A DNA stretch of 64,000 nt from Enterococcus caccae ATCC BAA-1240 (GTDB lineage Bacteria; Bacillota; Bacilli; Lactobacillales; Enterococcaceae): assembly GCF_000407145.1 (NCBI RefSeq), contig NZ_KE136472.1, positions 849,658-913,657 of the forward strand, in the 5' to 3' direction. Below are positions 53,626 through 63,090 of this stretch, piece by piece; the stretch's first letter is position 1; the number at the start of each line of letters is the position of its first letter. The position numbers were made by a program, and so were the translations under genes. The notes beneath the pieces were generated by a model. It was given only the letters and a program-made list of their open reading frames with translations. It was not told the DNA's origin and searched no databases.

Positions 53626-54777
53626 ATGAAAAACAAAAAATTAAAATTAGTTATTGGTGGTATCATAGCCGGAGTATGTATAGGAAGTTATTTCTTATTT
53701 TTTTCCTCCCCTAAGAAAGCTGAACCTAACTATAATGCCTTTACTTTGAAGCCATTAGACCCACTTCTTTTAAAAGGCGAAGTGAAAGCTACTCAAACTC
53801 AGGATATTTTTTATGATCAAACATTCGGAACGATTGCAGATATTCCAGTAAAACATGAACAAGAAGTGAAAAATGGTGATGTTTTACTTAATTATTTGAA
53901 TGGAGAAGCTCAGAATAGAGCAGATCAACAACAAAGAATAGTGAACAAAAGTAGTCTATCTGCACAACAAGCAGCTCAAAATTTGAGTCGTGCACAAACT
54001 CGTTACAATGAAGCTCAAACAAGTTTAAATCAAATGAAAGCTGATTTTAATAGAGAAACGGATCCTGAAAAAAAAGAAGAACTTAAAGGGAAAATTGATC
54101 AACAAAAAACAGAAGCGACGAGTATCAATAATGAAATGGTTCAAGCACAACAAGCACTAGATTTAGCCTATACAGAAGTGAACGACGAAGCGGCTGCTCT
54201 AGAATCTGAACAAGGAAAAGTTACCTCAACAGTCAAAGCAACGATTGATGGAGTAGCAATGGTAAATGAAGCTGGTAAGAAATCATTGGAGCAACCTTTA
54301 GTACAAGTGTTAAGCAAGTCTAAACAGACAAAAGGAATCGTGACAGAATATGACTTAGCGAAACTAAAAGTAGGACAAGAAGTCAGTGTGACATCTATTG
54401 GCTCTAACCAAACTGCTCAAGGGAAAATTAGTAGAATCGATCAACTACCTAAATCAAAAAATGGAAATGATTCAGAAATTCCGACCTATGAATTTATAGT
54501 AGATGGAGAATTCCCATGGGCGTATGGGTCATCGGTACAAGTTTCATTACCACAACCACAATTGGTCTTACCAGAAAAAACAATTGTGACAAAAGATAAC
54601 AAGACTTTTGTTTACGTCTATAAAAATGGTCGAGCGGTAAAAACAGATGTTAAAATCGCAGATATGAATGGGGCAAAAATTGTAGAGTCAGGGATTTCTA
54701 AAGGAACTAAAATCATTGGAAATCCAGATGACGGATTGACAGATAATGCAGAAGTGCAGGTGCGTGAAAATGATTAA
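53626..54777 (+). CDS. MacA-like efflux periplasmic-adaptor-type subunit (HlyD family)
   Basis: 383 residues. An N-terminal membrane anchor (about 8-27) precedes a lipoyl-like half (IADIPVKHEQEVKNGDVLLNY) and a long alpha-helical hairpin (about 95-195, Gln/Ala/Glu-rich with heptad-like spacing). The second lipoyl half (VKATIDGVAMVNEAG) and beta-barrel follow. Gram-positive proteins of this type form a funnel on top of a MacB-like permease. GGAGGAA precedes the ATG. It is the first gene of a three-gene operon with an ATPase and a FtsX-type permease, overlapping the next gene by eight bases. The exported compound is unknown. Confidence 0.88.
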   Translation: MKNKKLKLVIGGIIAGVCIGSYFLFFSSPKKAEPNYNAFTLKPLDPLLLKGEVKATQTQDIFYDQTFGTIADIPVKHEQEVKNGDVLLNYLNGEAQNRADQQQRIVNKSSLSAQQAAQNLSRAQTRYNEAQTSLNQMKADFNRETDPEKKEELKGKIDQQKTEATSINNEMVQAQQALDLAYTEVNDEAAALESEQGKVTSTVKATIDGVAMVNEAGKKSLEQPLVQVLSKSKQTKGIVTEYDLAKLKVGQEVSVTSIGSNQTAQGKISRIDQLPKSKNGNDSEIPTYEFIVDGEFPWAYGSSVQVSLPQPQLVLPEKTIVTKDNKTFVYVYKNGRAVKTDVKIADMNGAKIVESGISKGTKIIGNPDDGLTDNAEVQVREND

Positions 54778-55450
54778 ACTTGAACAAATCAATAAGTATT
54801 ATTCTTTAGAAGAAGAAACGCTTCATGTTTTGAAAGATGTAAATTTTGAAATCAAAGAAAAAGAGTTTGTTGCGGTTATGGGACCTTCTGGTTCAGGAAA
54901 ATCGACACTGATTAACCTGATTGGATTCATTGATAAAAAATTTGAAGGAAAGTATTTATTTGAAGAAAAAGAGATTACAGACTTTTCCGATAAGGAATTA
55001 TCTGCTATCCGAAATAAATCAGTTGGTTTTGTTTTTCAAAACTTTAGTTTGATTGAAAATAACACCGTTTTTGAAAATATTGAATTGCCACTTTTGTATA
55101 ATGGTTCGGCTTATACAGATACCAAAGCAAGAGTACAGGAAGTATTAACAAAAGTTGGCTTAGCAGATAAAGCTAGTAAATATCCTAAACAGTTATCTGG
55201 AGGTCAACAACAACGTGTAGCTATTGCTAGATCGATCGTGAACTCACCCAGATTTATTATTGCTGATGAACCGACCGGAGCTCTTGATTCAAAAACCTCT
55301 GAAGATATTATGCAGTTATTTCAAGATTTAAATAGGCAAGAGGGCGTAACCATTATTTTGGTTACCCATAATCCTGAAATGGTCTCATACTGTGATCGTT
55401 TAATTCGGGTGAAAGATGGGGTCATAGTTGAAGAGGAGTTGGTTAAATGA
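54770..55450 (+). CDS. MacB/LolD-type ABC transporter ATP-binding protein
   Basis: 226 residues. Walker A is MGPSGSGKSTLINLIG, the Q-loop VFQNFSLIENNTV, the signature LSGGQQQRVAIARSI, Walker B FIIADEPTGALDSKT and the switch VTHNPEM. The GALDSKT after Walker B is typical of the MacB/LolD class that powers mechanical-type transport from the outer face of the membrane. ATG 54770 gives an eight-base overlap with the adaptor gene; an earlier in-frame ATG at 54746 lies inside it. The permease gene begins in the last four bases (ATGA), so all three genes are translationally coupled. Confidence 0.93.
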   Translation: MIKLEQINKYYSLEEETLHVLKDVNFEIKEKEFVAVMGPSGSGKSTLINLIGFIDKKFEGKYLFEEKEITDFSDKELSAIRNKSVGFVFQNFSLIENNTVFENIELPLLYNGSAYTDTKARVQEVLTKVGLADKASKYPKQLSGGQQQRVAIARSIVNSPRFIIADEPTGALDSKTSEDIMQLFQDLNRQEGVTIILVTHNPEMVSYCDRLIRVKDGVIVEEELVK

Positions 55451-56652
55451 AAAATTTTGTTATTTGGAAGACAGCATTAAAATCAATTCTGAAAAACAAA
55501 AAGCGCAGCTTCTTAACGATGTTTGGTATTATTATTGGGATTGCTTCAGTGATTACGATTGTATCTATCGGTAATGGATTCAAACGTGATATGATCGACA
55601 AGATGTCAATGAATAATACAAATAAAAACGTTAGCAACATTACGTTCAATTATTATGATGTGGCCAATGCGTTCACAGCAGGTGAGGTCTTTAAGAAGAG
55701 CGATTTAGATTTGATCAAGAATGTTAAAGGAATTAAGAAGGTAAGTTTTTACAAACCCAAAATCATATTGACCGAACGTCAAATAGAACTATATGTGCGC
55801 GGTAAAAAACTAACCAAAAAAGCAGAGCGAGTTGAAAACACATCAGTAAATTTATTGGTGGGTCGACAAATAGAGCCAAAAGATAATGAAACGTTGAATA
55901 AAGTAGTTGTTATCGATGAAGTGTTAGCCCAAAAGCTCTATGGTGACCCTGAAAAAGCTGTCGGAAAAGGTTTTGAGGTAATGAATGAATTATTCACCGT
56001 AGTAGGTATCAAAGCTAGCGAAAGCGGTACATTATCAATGGAAAATCAAGAACCGCTTGCCTATTTTCCTATTAAAAGCTATGATCATTACTTCAACAAA
56101 CCTGACCGTCAAGCTATTTTAGACTTAGAAACAGAAGTGGGCGCGAATAAACAAAAGGTCACATCAGAAGTTTTAAAACAGCTTAATTTCAGCGGAAGCA
56201 TGAGAAATACTGGAGAGTACGAAGTATATAATCCAAAATCAGATATTGCACAAATGGGCAGTATTTTAGATAATCTTACGCTGTTTATTTCAGCTGTAGC
56301 GGGTATTTCGTTGTTTATTGCAGGAGTTGGTGTTATGAATATGATGTATATTTCTGTTTCAGAACGAACGAAAGAAATAGGGATTCGTCGAGCGTTAGGG
56401 GCAACAGAAAAAGACATCAGAAAACAATTTTTAGCAGAAGGACTAACCTTGACTTTACTTGGTGGTTTGGTTGGCTATTCATTAGGGATGATTCTAGGGA
56501 TTGTTTCTTCTATATTTTTACCCTTTGCAGTGCGCCCAGATTTATTTACGGTTGGATTAGCCATAGGAATTTCAGTTCTGATCGGTGTTGTGTTTAGTTA
56601 CATGCCTGCATCAGCAGCTTCTAAAAAAGATTTGATTGATATTATGAAATAA
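55447..56652 (+). CDS. FtsX/MacB-type ABC transporter permease
   Basis: 401 residues. An N-terminal transmembrane helix (about 20-42, FGIIIGIASVITIVSIGNG) is followed by a large extracellular MacB-PCD domain (about 45-275). Three C-terminal helices complete it, with the family motif MMYISVSERTKEIGIRRALGAT (about 298-319) between the first and second. It functions with the ATPase and adaptor encoded upstream as a tripartite-like exporter of a peptide or drug; the actual substrate cannot be told. It ends the operon, and a terminator lies 145 bases downstream. Confidence 0.92.
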   Translation: MKNFVIWKTALKSILKNKKRSFLTMFGIIIGIASVITIVSIGNGFKRDMIDKMSMNNTNKNVSNITFNYYDVANAFTAGEVFKKSDLDLIKNVKGIKKVSFYKPKIILTERQIELYVRGKKLTKKAERVENTSVNLLVGRQIEPKDNETLNKVVVIDEVLAQKLYGDPEKAVGKGFEVMNELFTVVGIKASESGTLSMENQEPLAYFPIKSYDHYFNKPDRQAILDLETEVGANKQKVTSEVLKQLNFSGSMRNTGEYEVYNPKSDIAQMGSILDNLTLFISAVAGISLFIAGVGVMNMMYISVSERTKEIGIRRALGATEKDIRKQFLAEGLTLTLLGGLVGYSLGMILGIVSSIFLPFAVRPDLFTVGLAIGISVLIGVVFSYMPASAASKKDLIDIMK

Positions 56653-57045
56653 TATTGGAGCGAAGAAGTTACATGATCATGTCTTCTATTCAGGTCATCC
56701 TAAAGGTTAGGCTAAAAGTTGGTTAGATCAAGTAAATATGCCAAAGCTGATACGTTGATAGAATAGTCTGTTTTTACCATTTTTTGTTTGCATGTTAAGG
56801 AACTGAGATATGACTCAAAGAGTTGTGTGTCAGTTCCTTTTTTTAAAAGTAGAATATCATGTGATTTTAAGGAATCGATTTAGAAAAAATCAATACATTT
56901 ACTCCATGTTTTTTTAGACTATAATAAAAGTAGAATGAGTCTTAATTTCCTAAATACTATAAAATTTTTCTAAGTGAAGGATTGACAGAAGAACTATTTT
57001 ATTCAACAATAAGACATAATGAAATAGAAAAGAGGCAGACAAATA
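56653..57045 (+). other. intergenic region with a terminator and a possible gene fragment
   Basis: Contains a perfect palindrome ACATGATCATGT (56671-56682) and a stretch (about 56683-56757) that reads FYSGHPKG-stop-AKSWLDQVN in one frame. This may be the trace of a lost gene, but it could equally be chance. The terminator at 56797-56844 follows. The promoter for dapL must lie after it. Confidence 0.4.
56797..56844 (+). terminator. terminator of the efflux operon
   Basis: AAGGAACTGA (56797-56806) pairs with TCAGTTCCTT (56830-56839), followed by a T-run. The loop contains GATATGACTC, as in the terminator at 63733. Confidence 0.8.
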
Positions 57046-58173
57046 GTGATTCAAGAACAATTGATTGAGATTCGTAGACAGCTTCACCAAATACCAGAAA
57101 TAGGTCTGGAGGAAGAAAAAACTCACAAGTATTTGCTGGAAATTATTACATCGCTGGATAAAGATTTTATAGAATATAAAACTTGGCGAACGGGTATTAT
57201 GGTTTTTGTTCATGGGAAAGAACCTAAAAAAACAATAGGTTGGCGTGCTGATATGGATGGTTTGCCAATAACAGAAGAGGTGATTTCTGATTTTCAGTCT
57301 ACACATAAAGGGTACATGCATGCTTGTGGACATGATTTTCATATGACGATTGGATTAGGTTTGTTGGAACAACTGACAGTTGAACAGCCTGAAAATAATT
57401 ACTTATTTCTATTTCAACCTGCAGAAGAAAATGAAGCTGGTGGTATGTTGATGTATGAAGCGGGAGCCTTTGGTTCATGGTTACCAGATGAATTTTATGG
57501 CCTGCATGTAAATCCAGAATTACCAGTTGGAAAGGTTACAACGAAAGTTGGTACACTGTTTGCTGCGACCTGCGAAGTTCAAATTACGTTAAAGGGAAAA
57601 GGTGGACATGCTGCATTTCCACATGCCTCAAATGATATGATTGTAGCCGGAATGAGTCTTGTTCAGCAGGCTCAAACTATCGTCAGTCGAAATGTAAATC
57701 CAGTTGAAGGAGCTGTTGTCACGTTTGGTACATTCAATGCAGGATCAGCAACGAATGTGATTGCGGGAGAAGCAACGATTTCTGGGACGATTCGGACTTT
57801 AACTGAAGAGATGAATCAATTAACACAAGTTAGAATCAGGGAAATTGGAGAAGGAATTTCTAAATCCTTTAACTGTGAAGTAGTTGTTTCTTTAGAGCAA
57901 AAAGGCTATCTTCCAGTTATCAACAATAAACAAACGACAGAAACATTTATATCGTTTATGCAAAATGAACCGAATGTTTTGTTTGAAGAGGCAGATGTCG
58001 CTATGACGGGTGAGGATTTCGGTTATCTGTTATCCAAAGTTCCAGGAACGATGTTTTGGCTAGGAGTAGATAGTCCTTTTGGTCTACATTCTGCTCAATT
58101 TAATCCTAAGGAAGAAGCAATCCCATTTGCGGTAGAACATATCAGTAATTTTTTGAGATTTTTAGACAAATAA
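57046..58173 (+). CDS. dapL: N-acetyldiaminopimelate deacetylase, M20 family
   Basis: 375 residues of the M20D metallopeptidase family. Metal and catalytic motifs are [22 protein letters not shown] (about 100-110) and [13 protein letters not shown], with the dimerisation-domain [10 protein letters not shown] near the middle. It removes the acetyl group from N-acetyl-L,L-diaminopimelate. The context with dapH supports this over a generic amidohydrolase. The start is GTG with AGAGG before it; there is no nearby in-frame ATG. The gene symbol follows enterococcal usage for this deacetylase and should not be confused with the aminotransferase also called DapL. Confidence 0.82.
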   Translation: MIQEQLIEIRRQLHQIPEIGLEEEKTHKYLLEIITSLDKDFIEYKTWRTGIMVFVHGKEPKKTIGWRADMDGLPITEEVISDFQSTHKGYMHACGHDFHMTIGLGLLEQLTVEQPENNYLFLFQPAEENEAGGMLMYEAGAFGSWLPDEFYGLHVNPELPVGKVTTKVGTLFAATCEVQITLKGKGGHAAFPHASNDMIVAGMSLVQQAQTIVSRNVNPVEGAVVTFGTFNAGSATNVIAGEATISGTIRTLTEEMNQLTQVRIREIGEGISKSFNCEVVVSLEQKGYLPVINNKQTTETFISFMQNEPNVLFEEADVAMTGEDFGYLLSKVPGTMFWLGVDSPFGLHSAQFNPKEEAIPFAVEHISNFLRFLDK

Positions 58174-58221
58174 AAATAAGGTTGGGAGGTGACTCGCAGT
58201 GTCATATCCCAACCTTATTTT
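58173..58221. terminator. bidirectional terminator between dapL and the MscS gene
   Basis: AAAATAAGGTTGGGA pairs with TCCCAACCTTATTTT across a loop containing GTGACTCGCAGTGTC. It lies between converging genes and has A- and T-rich flanks. Confidence 0.88.
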
Positions 58222-59142
58222 TTATTTTAATGTAATAGGTGTATTTGGAATCGTAAAGTTAGCTTCAGATAATTTTTTTACATATTGAGCTAAGAATTCT
58301 TCTCTGATGGGTGCTTGTTTTCCGTTTAATACATACATCGTCGTGCGAACGGCAAAATTTCCATTGCCGAGATCGACCATTCCAAAAATAGTGGGACCTG
58401 TTTGAATACTTTCTGTGTATTTATCTTTTAATTGCTGATTCACTTGGTCAATGATTGCAGTGATCTGATCATATCCTTCGTCAGGCACTATTCGTACATC
58501 AATCAAGACTTGCATATTGGAACGAGAAAGGTTGCTGATCGTGGTAATATTTCGATTAGGGATAAAGTGAACAGTTCCATCTAATGCTTTCATTTGTGTT
58601 GTTCTAAGACCGACTGAAGTGACAGTTCCTTCTATTCCAAGCGCAGTCAGACGAACATAGTCCCCAACATCCATTTGTTGTTCTAAAATGATAAAAAAGC
58701 CAGTGATGATATCGTTCATGAATCCTTGGGCCCCTAAACCAATTGCTACACCAGCGATACCCGCTCCAGCAAGAAGTGAGCCGACGGGTACACCTATTAC
58801 GGTCAATAACGAATAAATAAAAAAGAAAAAAAGAGTATATTGAAAAGTATTATTGATCAGGGTATGTAATGTTTTTAAACGACTTTCACTAAATGATTGT
58901 TTTTTACTATAGTTACCGTATGTTTTATCAATCAGTGTTTTGCCTATTCGATTAAGAAGTGCAAAAAGTAGAATCAGGAATAGTAGGTAAATTGCCTTTT
59001 GAATTAGTGTGGCGATAATTTGATCCCAATTGATTCCGTTCCAAAAACGTTGTAGCGCATTGACTTTATCTTCAGTAGCCGTTTTTATATCCATAGTGCT
59101 TTCAACTGTAGCACTAGATGCTGATTGTCCAAGAATAAACAA
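58222..59142 (-). CDS. small-conductance mechanosensitive channel, MscS family
   Basis: 306 residues. Transmembrane helices lie near 48-70 and 95-120, with the pore helix near 125-150 (GVPVGSLLAGAGIAGVAIGLG, Gly/Ala-rich as in MscS). The beta domain follows with GFMNDIITGFFIILEQQMDVGDYV, and the C-terminal alpha/beta domain includes FIPNRNITTISNLSR. It opens under membrane tension and releases solutes on osmotic downshock. The N-terminal residues (SSATVESTMDIKTATEDK) are polar and not cleaved in any obvious way. It is a single-gene unit facing the dapL gene. Confidence 0.93.
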   Translation of the reverse strand: MFILGQSASSATVESTMDIKTATEDKVNALQRFWNGINWDQIIATLIQKAIYLLFLILLFALLNRIGKTLIDKTYGNYSKKQSFSESRLKTLHTLINNTFQYTLFFFFIYSLLTVIGVPVGSLLAGAGIAGVAIGLGAQGFMNDIITGFFIILEQQMDVGDYVRLTALGIEGTVTSVGLRTTQMKALDGTVHFIPNRNITTISNLSRSNMQVLIDVRIVPDEGYDQITAIIDQVNQQLKDKYTESIQTGPTIFGMVDLGNGNFAVRTTMYVLNGKQAPIREEFLAQYVKKLSEANFTIPNTPITLK

Positions 59143-59282
59143 GGAAATCCCAACTTTCTTTTTTTTCGATGATTACTTTCTCATTATACTTGAATTTGAA
59201 AAAAGATGTCATTATTTATTGAAAAAGCTTAACAAATTCATTGGAAATGTGTTACAATATTCTGAAAATAAGGAGTGATCGT

Positions 59283-60299
59283 ATGTCAATTGATTGGGAT
59301 AATTTAGGATTTGACTATATAAAAACACCATTCAGATACATTTCAACTTGGAAAAATGGTCAATGGGATGAAGGAAAATTAACGGAAGAGAACACATTGC
59401 ATCTTCACGAAGGTTCGGCAGCGCTTCATTACGGACAACAGTGTTTTGAAGGTTTGAAGGCCTATCGTTGTAAAGATGGCTCAATCAATTTATTTCGAGT
59501 GGATGAAAATTCAAAACGTATGAACCGAAGTGCTAGACGTTTATTCATGGCTGAGGTTCCAGAAGATAAATTTATTCAGGCTGTAGAGGACGTTGTTAAA
59601 GCAAACGAAGCGTTTATTCCACCGTATGGGAGTGGTGGTACGTTATATATTCGTCCGTTATTGATTGGAGTCGGTGAAGGGATTGGTGTAAAACCAGCAC
59701 CAGAGTATTTATTTACCGTTTTTTGTATGCCTGTAGGTGCCTACTTTAAAGGAGGACTGACACCGACAAACTTTATATTCTCTGACTATGATCGCGCTGC
59801 ACCTCAAGGAACTGGTGCGATTAAGGTTGGTGGGAACTATGCAGCTAGCTTTTTGCCTGGAGAAGAAGCAAAAGAAAAAAACTTTTCAGACTGTATCTAT
59901 CTAGATCCAACGACCCATACTAAAATCGAAGAAGTAGGTTCAGCTAATTTCTTTGGGATCACAAAAGACAATCGTTTTATCACCCCGTTATCACCATCTA
60001 TTTTACCGAGTATAACGAAGTACTCACTGCTTTATTTGGCAGAACATAATCTTGAGATGGAAGCTGTTGAAGAAGATGTTTATATTGATTCTTTAGATCA
60101 ATTTAAAGAAGCTGGGGCTTGTGGAACAGCAGCTGTAATTTCACCTATTGGTGGTATTCAAACGTATGATGATTTCCATGTTTTTTATAGTGAAACAGAA
60201 GTTGGGCCTGTAACTCAAAAACTTTACGATGAACTAACTGGGATTCAATTTGGTGATGTGCCTGCGCCAGAGGGTTGGATTAGAAACATAAAAATATAG
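59283..60299 (+). CDS. ilvE: branched-chain amino-acid aminotransferase
   Basis: 338 residues, fold type IV PLP enzyme. Motifs include the substrate-site HYGQQCFEGLKAYR (about 52-65), RPLLIGVGEGIGV, and the cofactor lysine region TGAIKVGGNYAAS (about 180-192), with the conserved EEVGSANFFG near 218-227. It interconverts Leu, Ile and Val with their keto acids. ATG 59283 was chosen because AAGGAGTG precedes it and the family N-terminus begins here; an earlier in-frame ATG at 59241 adds 14 atypical residues. It is monocistronic. Confidence 0.95.
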   Translation: MSIDWDNLGFDYIKTPFRYISTWKNGQWDEGKLTEENTLHLHEGSAALHYGQQCFEGLKAYRCKDGSINLFRVDENSKRMNRSARRLFMAEVPEDKFIQAVEDVVKANEAFIPPYGSGGTLYIRPLLIGVGEGIGVKPAPEYLFTVFCMPVGAYFKGGLTPTNFIFSDYDRAAPQGTGAIKVGGNYAASFLPGEEAKEKNFSDCIYLDPTTHTKIEEVGSANFFGITKDNRFITPLSPSILPSITKYSLLYLAEHNLEMEAVEEDVYIDSLDQFKEAGACGTAAVISPIGGIQTYDDFHVFYSETEVGPVTQKLYDELTGIQFGDVPAPEGWIRNIKI

Positions 60300-60787
60300 A
60301 TAAATTTTTTATAGTTTATTTAGAAAGAAAATGACGGAGAAATGGCGTTGTTTTCTTTTTTAGTTTATTTGAATAGAAAAAATCTTTTCGTCTATTCTTA
60401 ATCAAAAAGCAAAAATAATGCGTAGTATTATTTCAAGAAGAATGATTAAAAAAGAGAAGGGGTATATGGGAAATAATATATTTGATGCATCGTTATGTCA
60501 GTACCAATTTTATATAGATAATTGGAATAAAGGCTTAACGAATAATCAGTAAGTAACAGCATTCTTGATAGGAAAGTCATCAATATATTTTTTAAAATTT
60601 AATGTCATTACAGTCAGCCCTTCATTATCAAAATAGAATCATTCTTTATCATAAGCTAGGAAACTAAACTTTTCTAGACTATGTGACAAAAAAGATATTG
60701 CACTTGTATAATCCAGTTAGTTTTAATTTGGTATTTTAAAGAGTATACTAATTGTGTATTCACTTTTTTTAAGAAAGGATGAAAAAA
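60300..60787 (+). other. long AT-rich gap between ilvE and the aldo/keto reductase gene
   Basis: Near the start AGAAAGAAAATGACG and CGTTGTTTTCTTTTTT can form a weak ilvE terminator (about 60322-60361). A 28-codon open frame lies at 60466-60552. The remainder is AT-rich without recognisable genes. The promoter of the reductase gene should lie in its last 100 bases. Confidence 0.5.
60466..60552 (+). CDS. possible 28-residue small protein
   Basis: ATG is preceded by AGAAGGGG at acceptable spacing. The predicted peptide begins MGNNIFDASLCQYQFY and continues with IDNWNKGLTNNQ. It has no signal peptide or membrane helix and matches nothing I recognise. It could be a real micro-protein, the truncated start of a lost gene, or chance. 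The only support is the ribosome-binding site. Confidence 0.25.
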   Translation: MGNNIFDASLCQYQFYIDNWNKGLTNNQ

Positions 60788-61612
60788 ATGTCTTTTAAAA
60801 AAATGAAAGAGTTAGCCAATGGTTCGATTATCCCTCGTTTAGGTTTAGGGGTATGGAAAGCGAAAGATGGAGCTGAGGCTGTTAATGCTGTAAAATGGGC
60901 GTTAGAATCTGGTTATCGTTTAATTGATACCGCTGCAGCTTATAAAAATGAAGTTAGTGTCGGCGAAGGAATTCGTACATCTGGCGTTCCTAGAGAAGAA
61001 ATTTTCGTTACAACGAAATTATGGAATGCTGATCAGGGGTATGAGTCTACTCTAAAAGCCTTTGACGATAGTTTGAATGAATTAGGTTTAGACTATGTTG
61101 ATTTATATCTAATCCATTGGCCAGTAGAAGGGAAATACAAAGATTCTTGGCGTGCGATGGAAGAAATCTATGAAAGTGGACGTGCCAAAGCGATTGGTGT
61201 CTCTAACTTTCATGAACATCATATAGAAGATTTGTTAAAAGAAGCGAAAGTTGTTCCTATGGTGGATCAAATCGAAATTCATCCAACATTGACACAAGAA
61301 CTATTGCGCAAATTTTTAGCTGACAAGGGAATTGCAGTAGAAGCTTGGTCTCCTTTAGGACAAGGTAAAATTTTAGAAAACCCAACTTTAGTTGAAATCG
61401 CTAAAAAGTATAATAAAACAGCCGCCCAAGTCATTATTCGCTGGCATTTACAAAATGATATCATCGTTATACCAAAATCAGTACATCAAGATCGTATTAA
61501 ACAAAATTTCGATGTATTTGACTTTGAACTAACTGAAGAAGATATAAAGCAGATTGACGAATTAAACACAAATGAACGTTTAGGCCCAGATCCAGATAAC
61601 TTTGATTTTTAA
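60788..61612 (+). CDS. aldo/keto reductase
   Basis: 274 residues, a NADPH-dependent (beta/alpha)8-barrel reductase. The catalytic tetrad regions are [11 protein letters not shown] (Asp and Tyr), VTTKLWN (Lys) and DLYLIHWP (His). Cofactor contacts are in [17 protein letters not shown] and, C-terminally, [20 protein letters not shown]. The family in lactic acid bacteria includes 2,5-diketo-gluconate/methylglyoxal-type reductases; the physiological substrate is unknown. ATG 60788 is preferred to 60779 because AAAGG lies at proper spacing only for the second. It is a single-gene unit followed by a strong terminator. Confidence 0.92.
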   Translation: MSFKKMKELANGSIIPRLGLGVWKAKDGAEAVNAVKWALESGYRLIDTAAAYKNEVSVGEGIRTSGVPREEIFVTTKLWNADQGYESTLKAFDDSLNELGLDYVDLYLIHWPVEGKYKDSWRAMEEIYESGRAKAIGVSNFHEHHIEDLLKEAKVVPMVDQIEIHPTLTQELLRKFLADKGIAVEAWSPLGQGKILENPTLVEIAKKYNKTAAQVIIRWHLQNDIIVIPKSVHQDRIKQNFDVFDFELTEEDIKQIDELNTNERLGPDPDNFDF

Positions 61613-61628
61613 ACTAAAGCAATCCTTT

Positions 61629-61672
61629 AAAAAGGTGGGAAATCAATTTTCGTTGATTTCCCACCTTTTTTA
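61629..61672. terminator. bidirectional terminator between the reductase and amidotransferase genes
   Basis: AAAAAGGTGGGAAATCAA (61629-61646) pairs perfectly with TTGATTTCCCACCTTTTT (61653-61670), flanked by A- and T-rich sequence. Confidence 0.9.
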
Positions 61673-62389
61673 TAATTGATTTACAAAATAGTCGAATAAA
61701 TTAAATTCTTTTGTATCAACATCAAAACGAAGTTCAGGATGCCATTGAACACCGATTAATCGCTGATTAGGATCTATCGATTCAACAGCTTCTACAATCC
61801 CGTCAGATGATCTTGCAGTAATTTTTAAAGATGGGGCTAAAGTATTGATAGCTTGGTGGTGATAAGAATTAACTCGATAGCTTTCTCCAAATACTTGATA
61901 AAGAGCGCTGTCTTTTTCTATTTTGATTCCATGAGTTGCAAATTGCGGTTGAGTTGGTTGTTGGCCGTGTTTGACTGTCCAATCAGGGTATAAAGAAAGA
62001 TCTTGGTATAAAGTTCCGCCCAATGCAACATTGATTAATTGCATACCGCGACAAACTGAAAAAATGGGTTTGTTTTGTTTGATAGCTTCGTTAATCAAAG
62101 CTAATTCAAAAAGATCGCGATTGCGATTTGTCTCTTCGAGTTTTGGGTGAGGTTCTTCCCCAAAAAAATCAGGAGAAATATCTTGTCCGCCTGCTAATAA
62201 TAGTTTATCGATTTTAGAAATATAAGCAGCCGCCGCTTGTTCATCACTGATTGGCAAAACAATCGGTAGCCCGCCTGCTTTTTGAATCGCAGTTACAAAG
62301 TTTTGTGGCGTATAGCTTACATGGTTTCCGTGGAATACATCAACGGATTGAATAATTTGATTTCCAGCTATGCCTATAGTTGTTGTCAT
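61670..62389 (-). CDS. gamma-glutamyl-gamma-aminobutyrate hydrolase-like amidotransferase (peptidase C26)
   Basis: 239 residues of the class I glutamine-amidotransferase fold. The nucleophile Cys is in FSVCRGMQLINVALGG (about 113-128), and the His-Glu pair is in GVQWHPELRF near the C-terminus. An earlier GGQDISPDFFGEE is typical of PuuD-like hydrolases, which cleave gamma-glutamyl amides such as gamma-glutamyl-GABA. No polyamine-degradation genes are adjacent, so the exact substrate is open. It is a single gene, convergent with the aldo/keto reductase gene. Confidence 0.88.
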   Translation of the reverse strand: MTTTIGIAGNQIIQSVDVFHGNHVSYTPQNFVTAIQKAGGLPIVLPISDEQAAAAYISKIDKLLLAGGQDISPDFFGEEPHPKLEETNRNRDLFELALINEAIKQNKPIFSVCRGMQLINVALGGTLYQDLSLYPDWTVKHGQQPTQPQFATHGIKIEKDSALYQVFGESYRVNSYHHQAINTLAPSLKITARSSDGIVEAVESIDPNQRLIGVQWHPELRFDVDTKEFNLFDYFVNQL

Positions 62390-62486
62390 TTGATCACGTC
62401 CTCAATTAATATGTAGGGTAACAGTGTATCATTCTTTTTAAGAAATAGCGTTATAAATCGCTTTTAGTTTGATTACTGGGAAAAAG

Positions 62487-62535
62487 AAACAGTTAGTCAC
62501 AAATTAGGCAAGTGCCAAATAGTGAGTAACTGTTT
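62487..62535 (-). terminator. terminator of gloA
   Basis: AAACAGTTAGTCAC (62487-62500) pairs with GTGAGTAACTGTTT (62522-62535) with one mismatch. It lies just 3' of the leftward gloA gene and has a U-rich tail on that strand. Confidence 0.65.
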
Positions 62536-62541
62536 TTAGTA

Positions 62542-62916
62542 TTAGCGAGCTCGAATAACTTCGATTTTATAACCATCAGGATCAATGATAAAGTAATATG
62601 AAGGAGGTGTTCCTGGTAATCCTTTCATATCTGTAACTGTGAAGCCTGCATTTTTTTGCTCTTCGTGCAATTTTTCGATTTCGTCTGTACTAATAGCGAT
62701 GTGACCATAACCGTCACCTAAATCGTACGCTTCATGATCATAATTATAGGTTAACTCCAGTTCATATCCATCTCCTGGTAACGTTAGATAAACTAAAGTA
62801 AATTTATGTTCTGGAAAATCACGACGGCGGCTTTCCTCAAAATTAAAGGCCTTTTGATAAAATTCCAGCGAGGCTTCTAAATCTTTAACTCGAACACATG
62901 TGTGAGCCATTTTCAT
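62542..62916 (-). CDS. gloA: lactoylglutathione lyase (glyoxalase I)
   Basis: 124 residues, a VOC-superfamily metalloenzyme. The metal-binding positions are visible: the first His in MAHTCVRVKDLEAS, a Glu in GYELELTYN, the second His in DGYGHIAIS and the C-terminal Glu in DPDGYKIEVIRA. It isomerises the methylglyoxal-thiol adduct in detoxification. ATG 62916 is preferred because the family starts at MKMAHTCVRV; the ATG at 62925 is only two bases from the AAAGGA site. It has its own terminator and so is a single-gene unit. Confidence 0.92.
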   Translation of the reverse strand: MKMAHTCVRVKDLEASLEFYQKAFNFEESRRRDFPEHKFTLVYLTLPGDGYELELTYNYDHEAYDLGDGYGHIAISTDEIEKLHEEQKNAGFTVTDMKGLPGTPPSYYFIIDPDGYKIEVIRAR

Positions 62917-63090
62917 ATGAATCATCTTCCTTTCAAAAGTAGATATTATCGAAGATTATAGGAAATAATCTACTGATATTTTTATAGTAGCATACACTTT
63001 CATGAAATTGTGAGTGAAATGATAAGATATTGCTTGTTCATGAGAAAATTCTCATGTAAAATTAGGTTAAAAGAAAAGGGAGTTGTTTTT

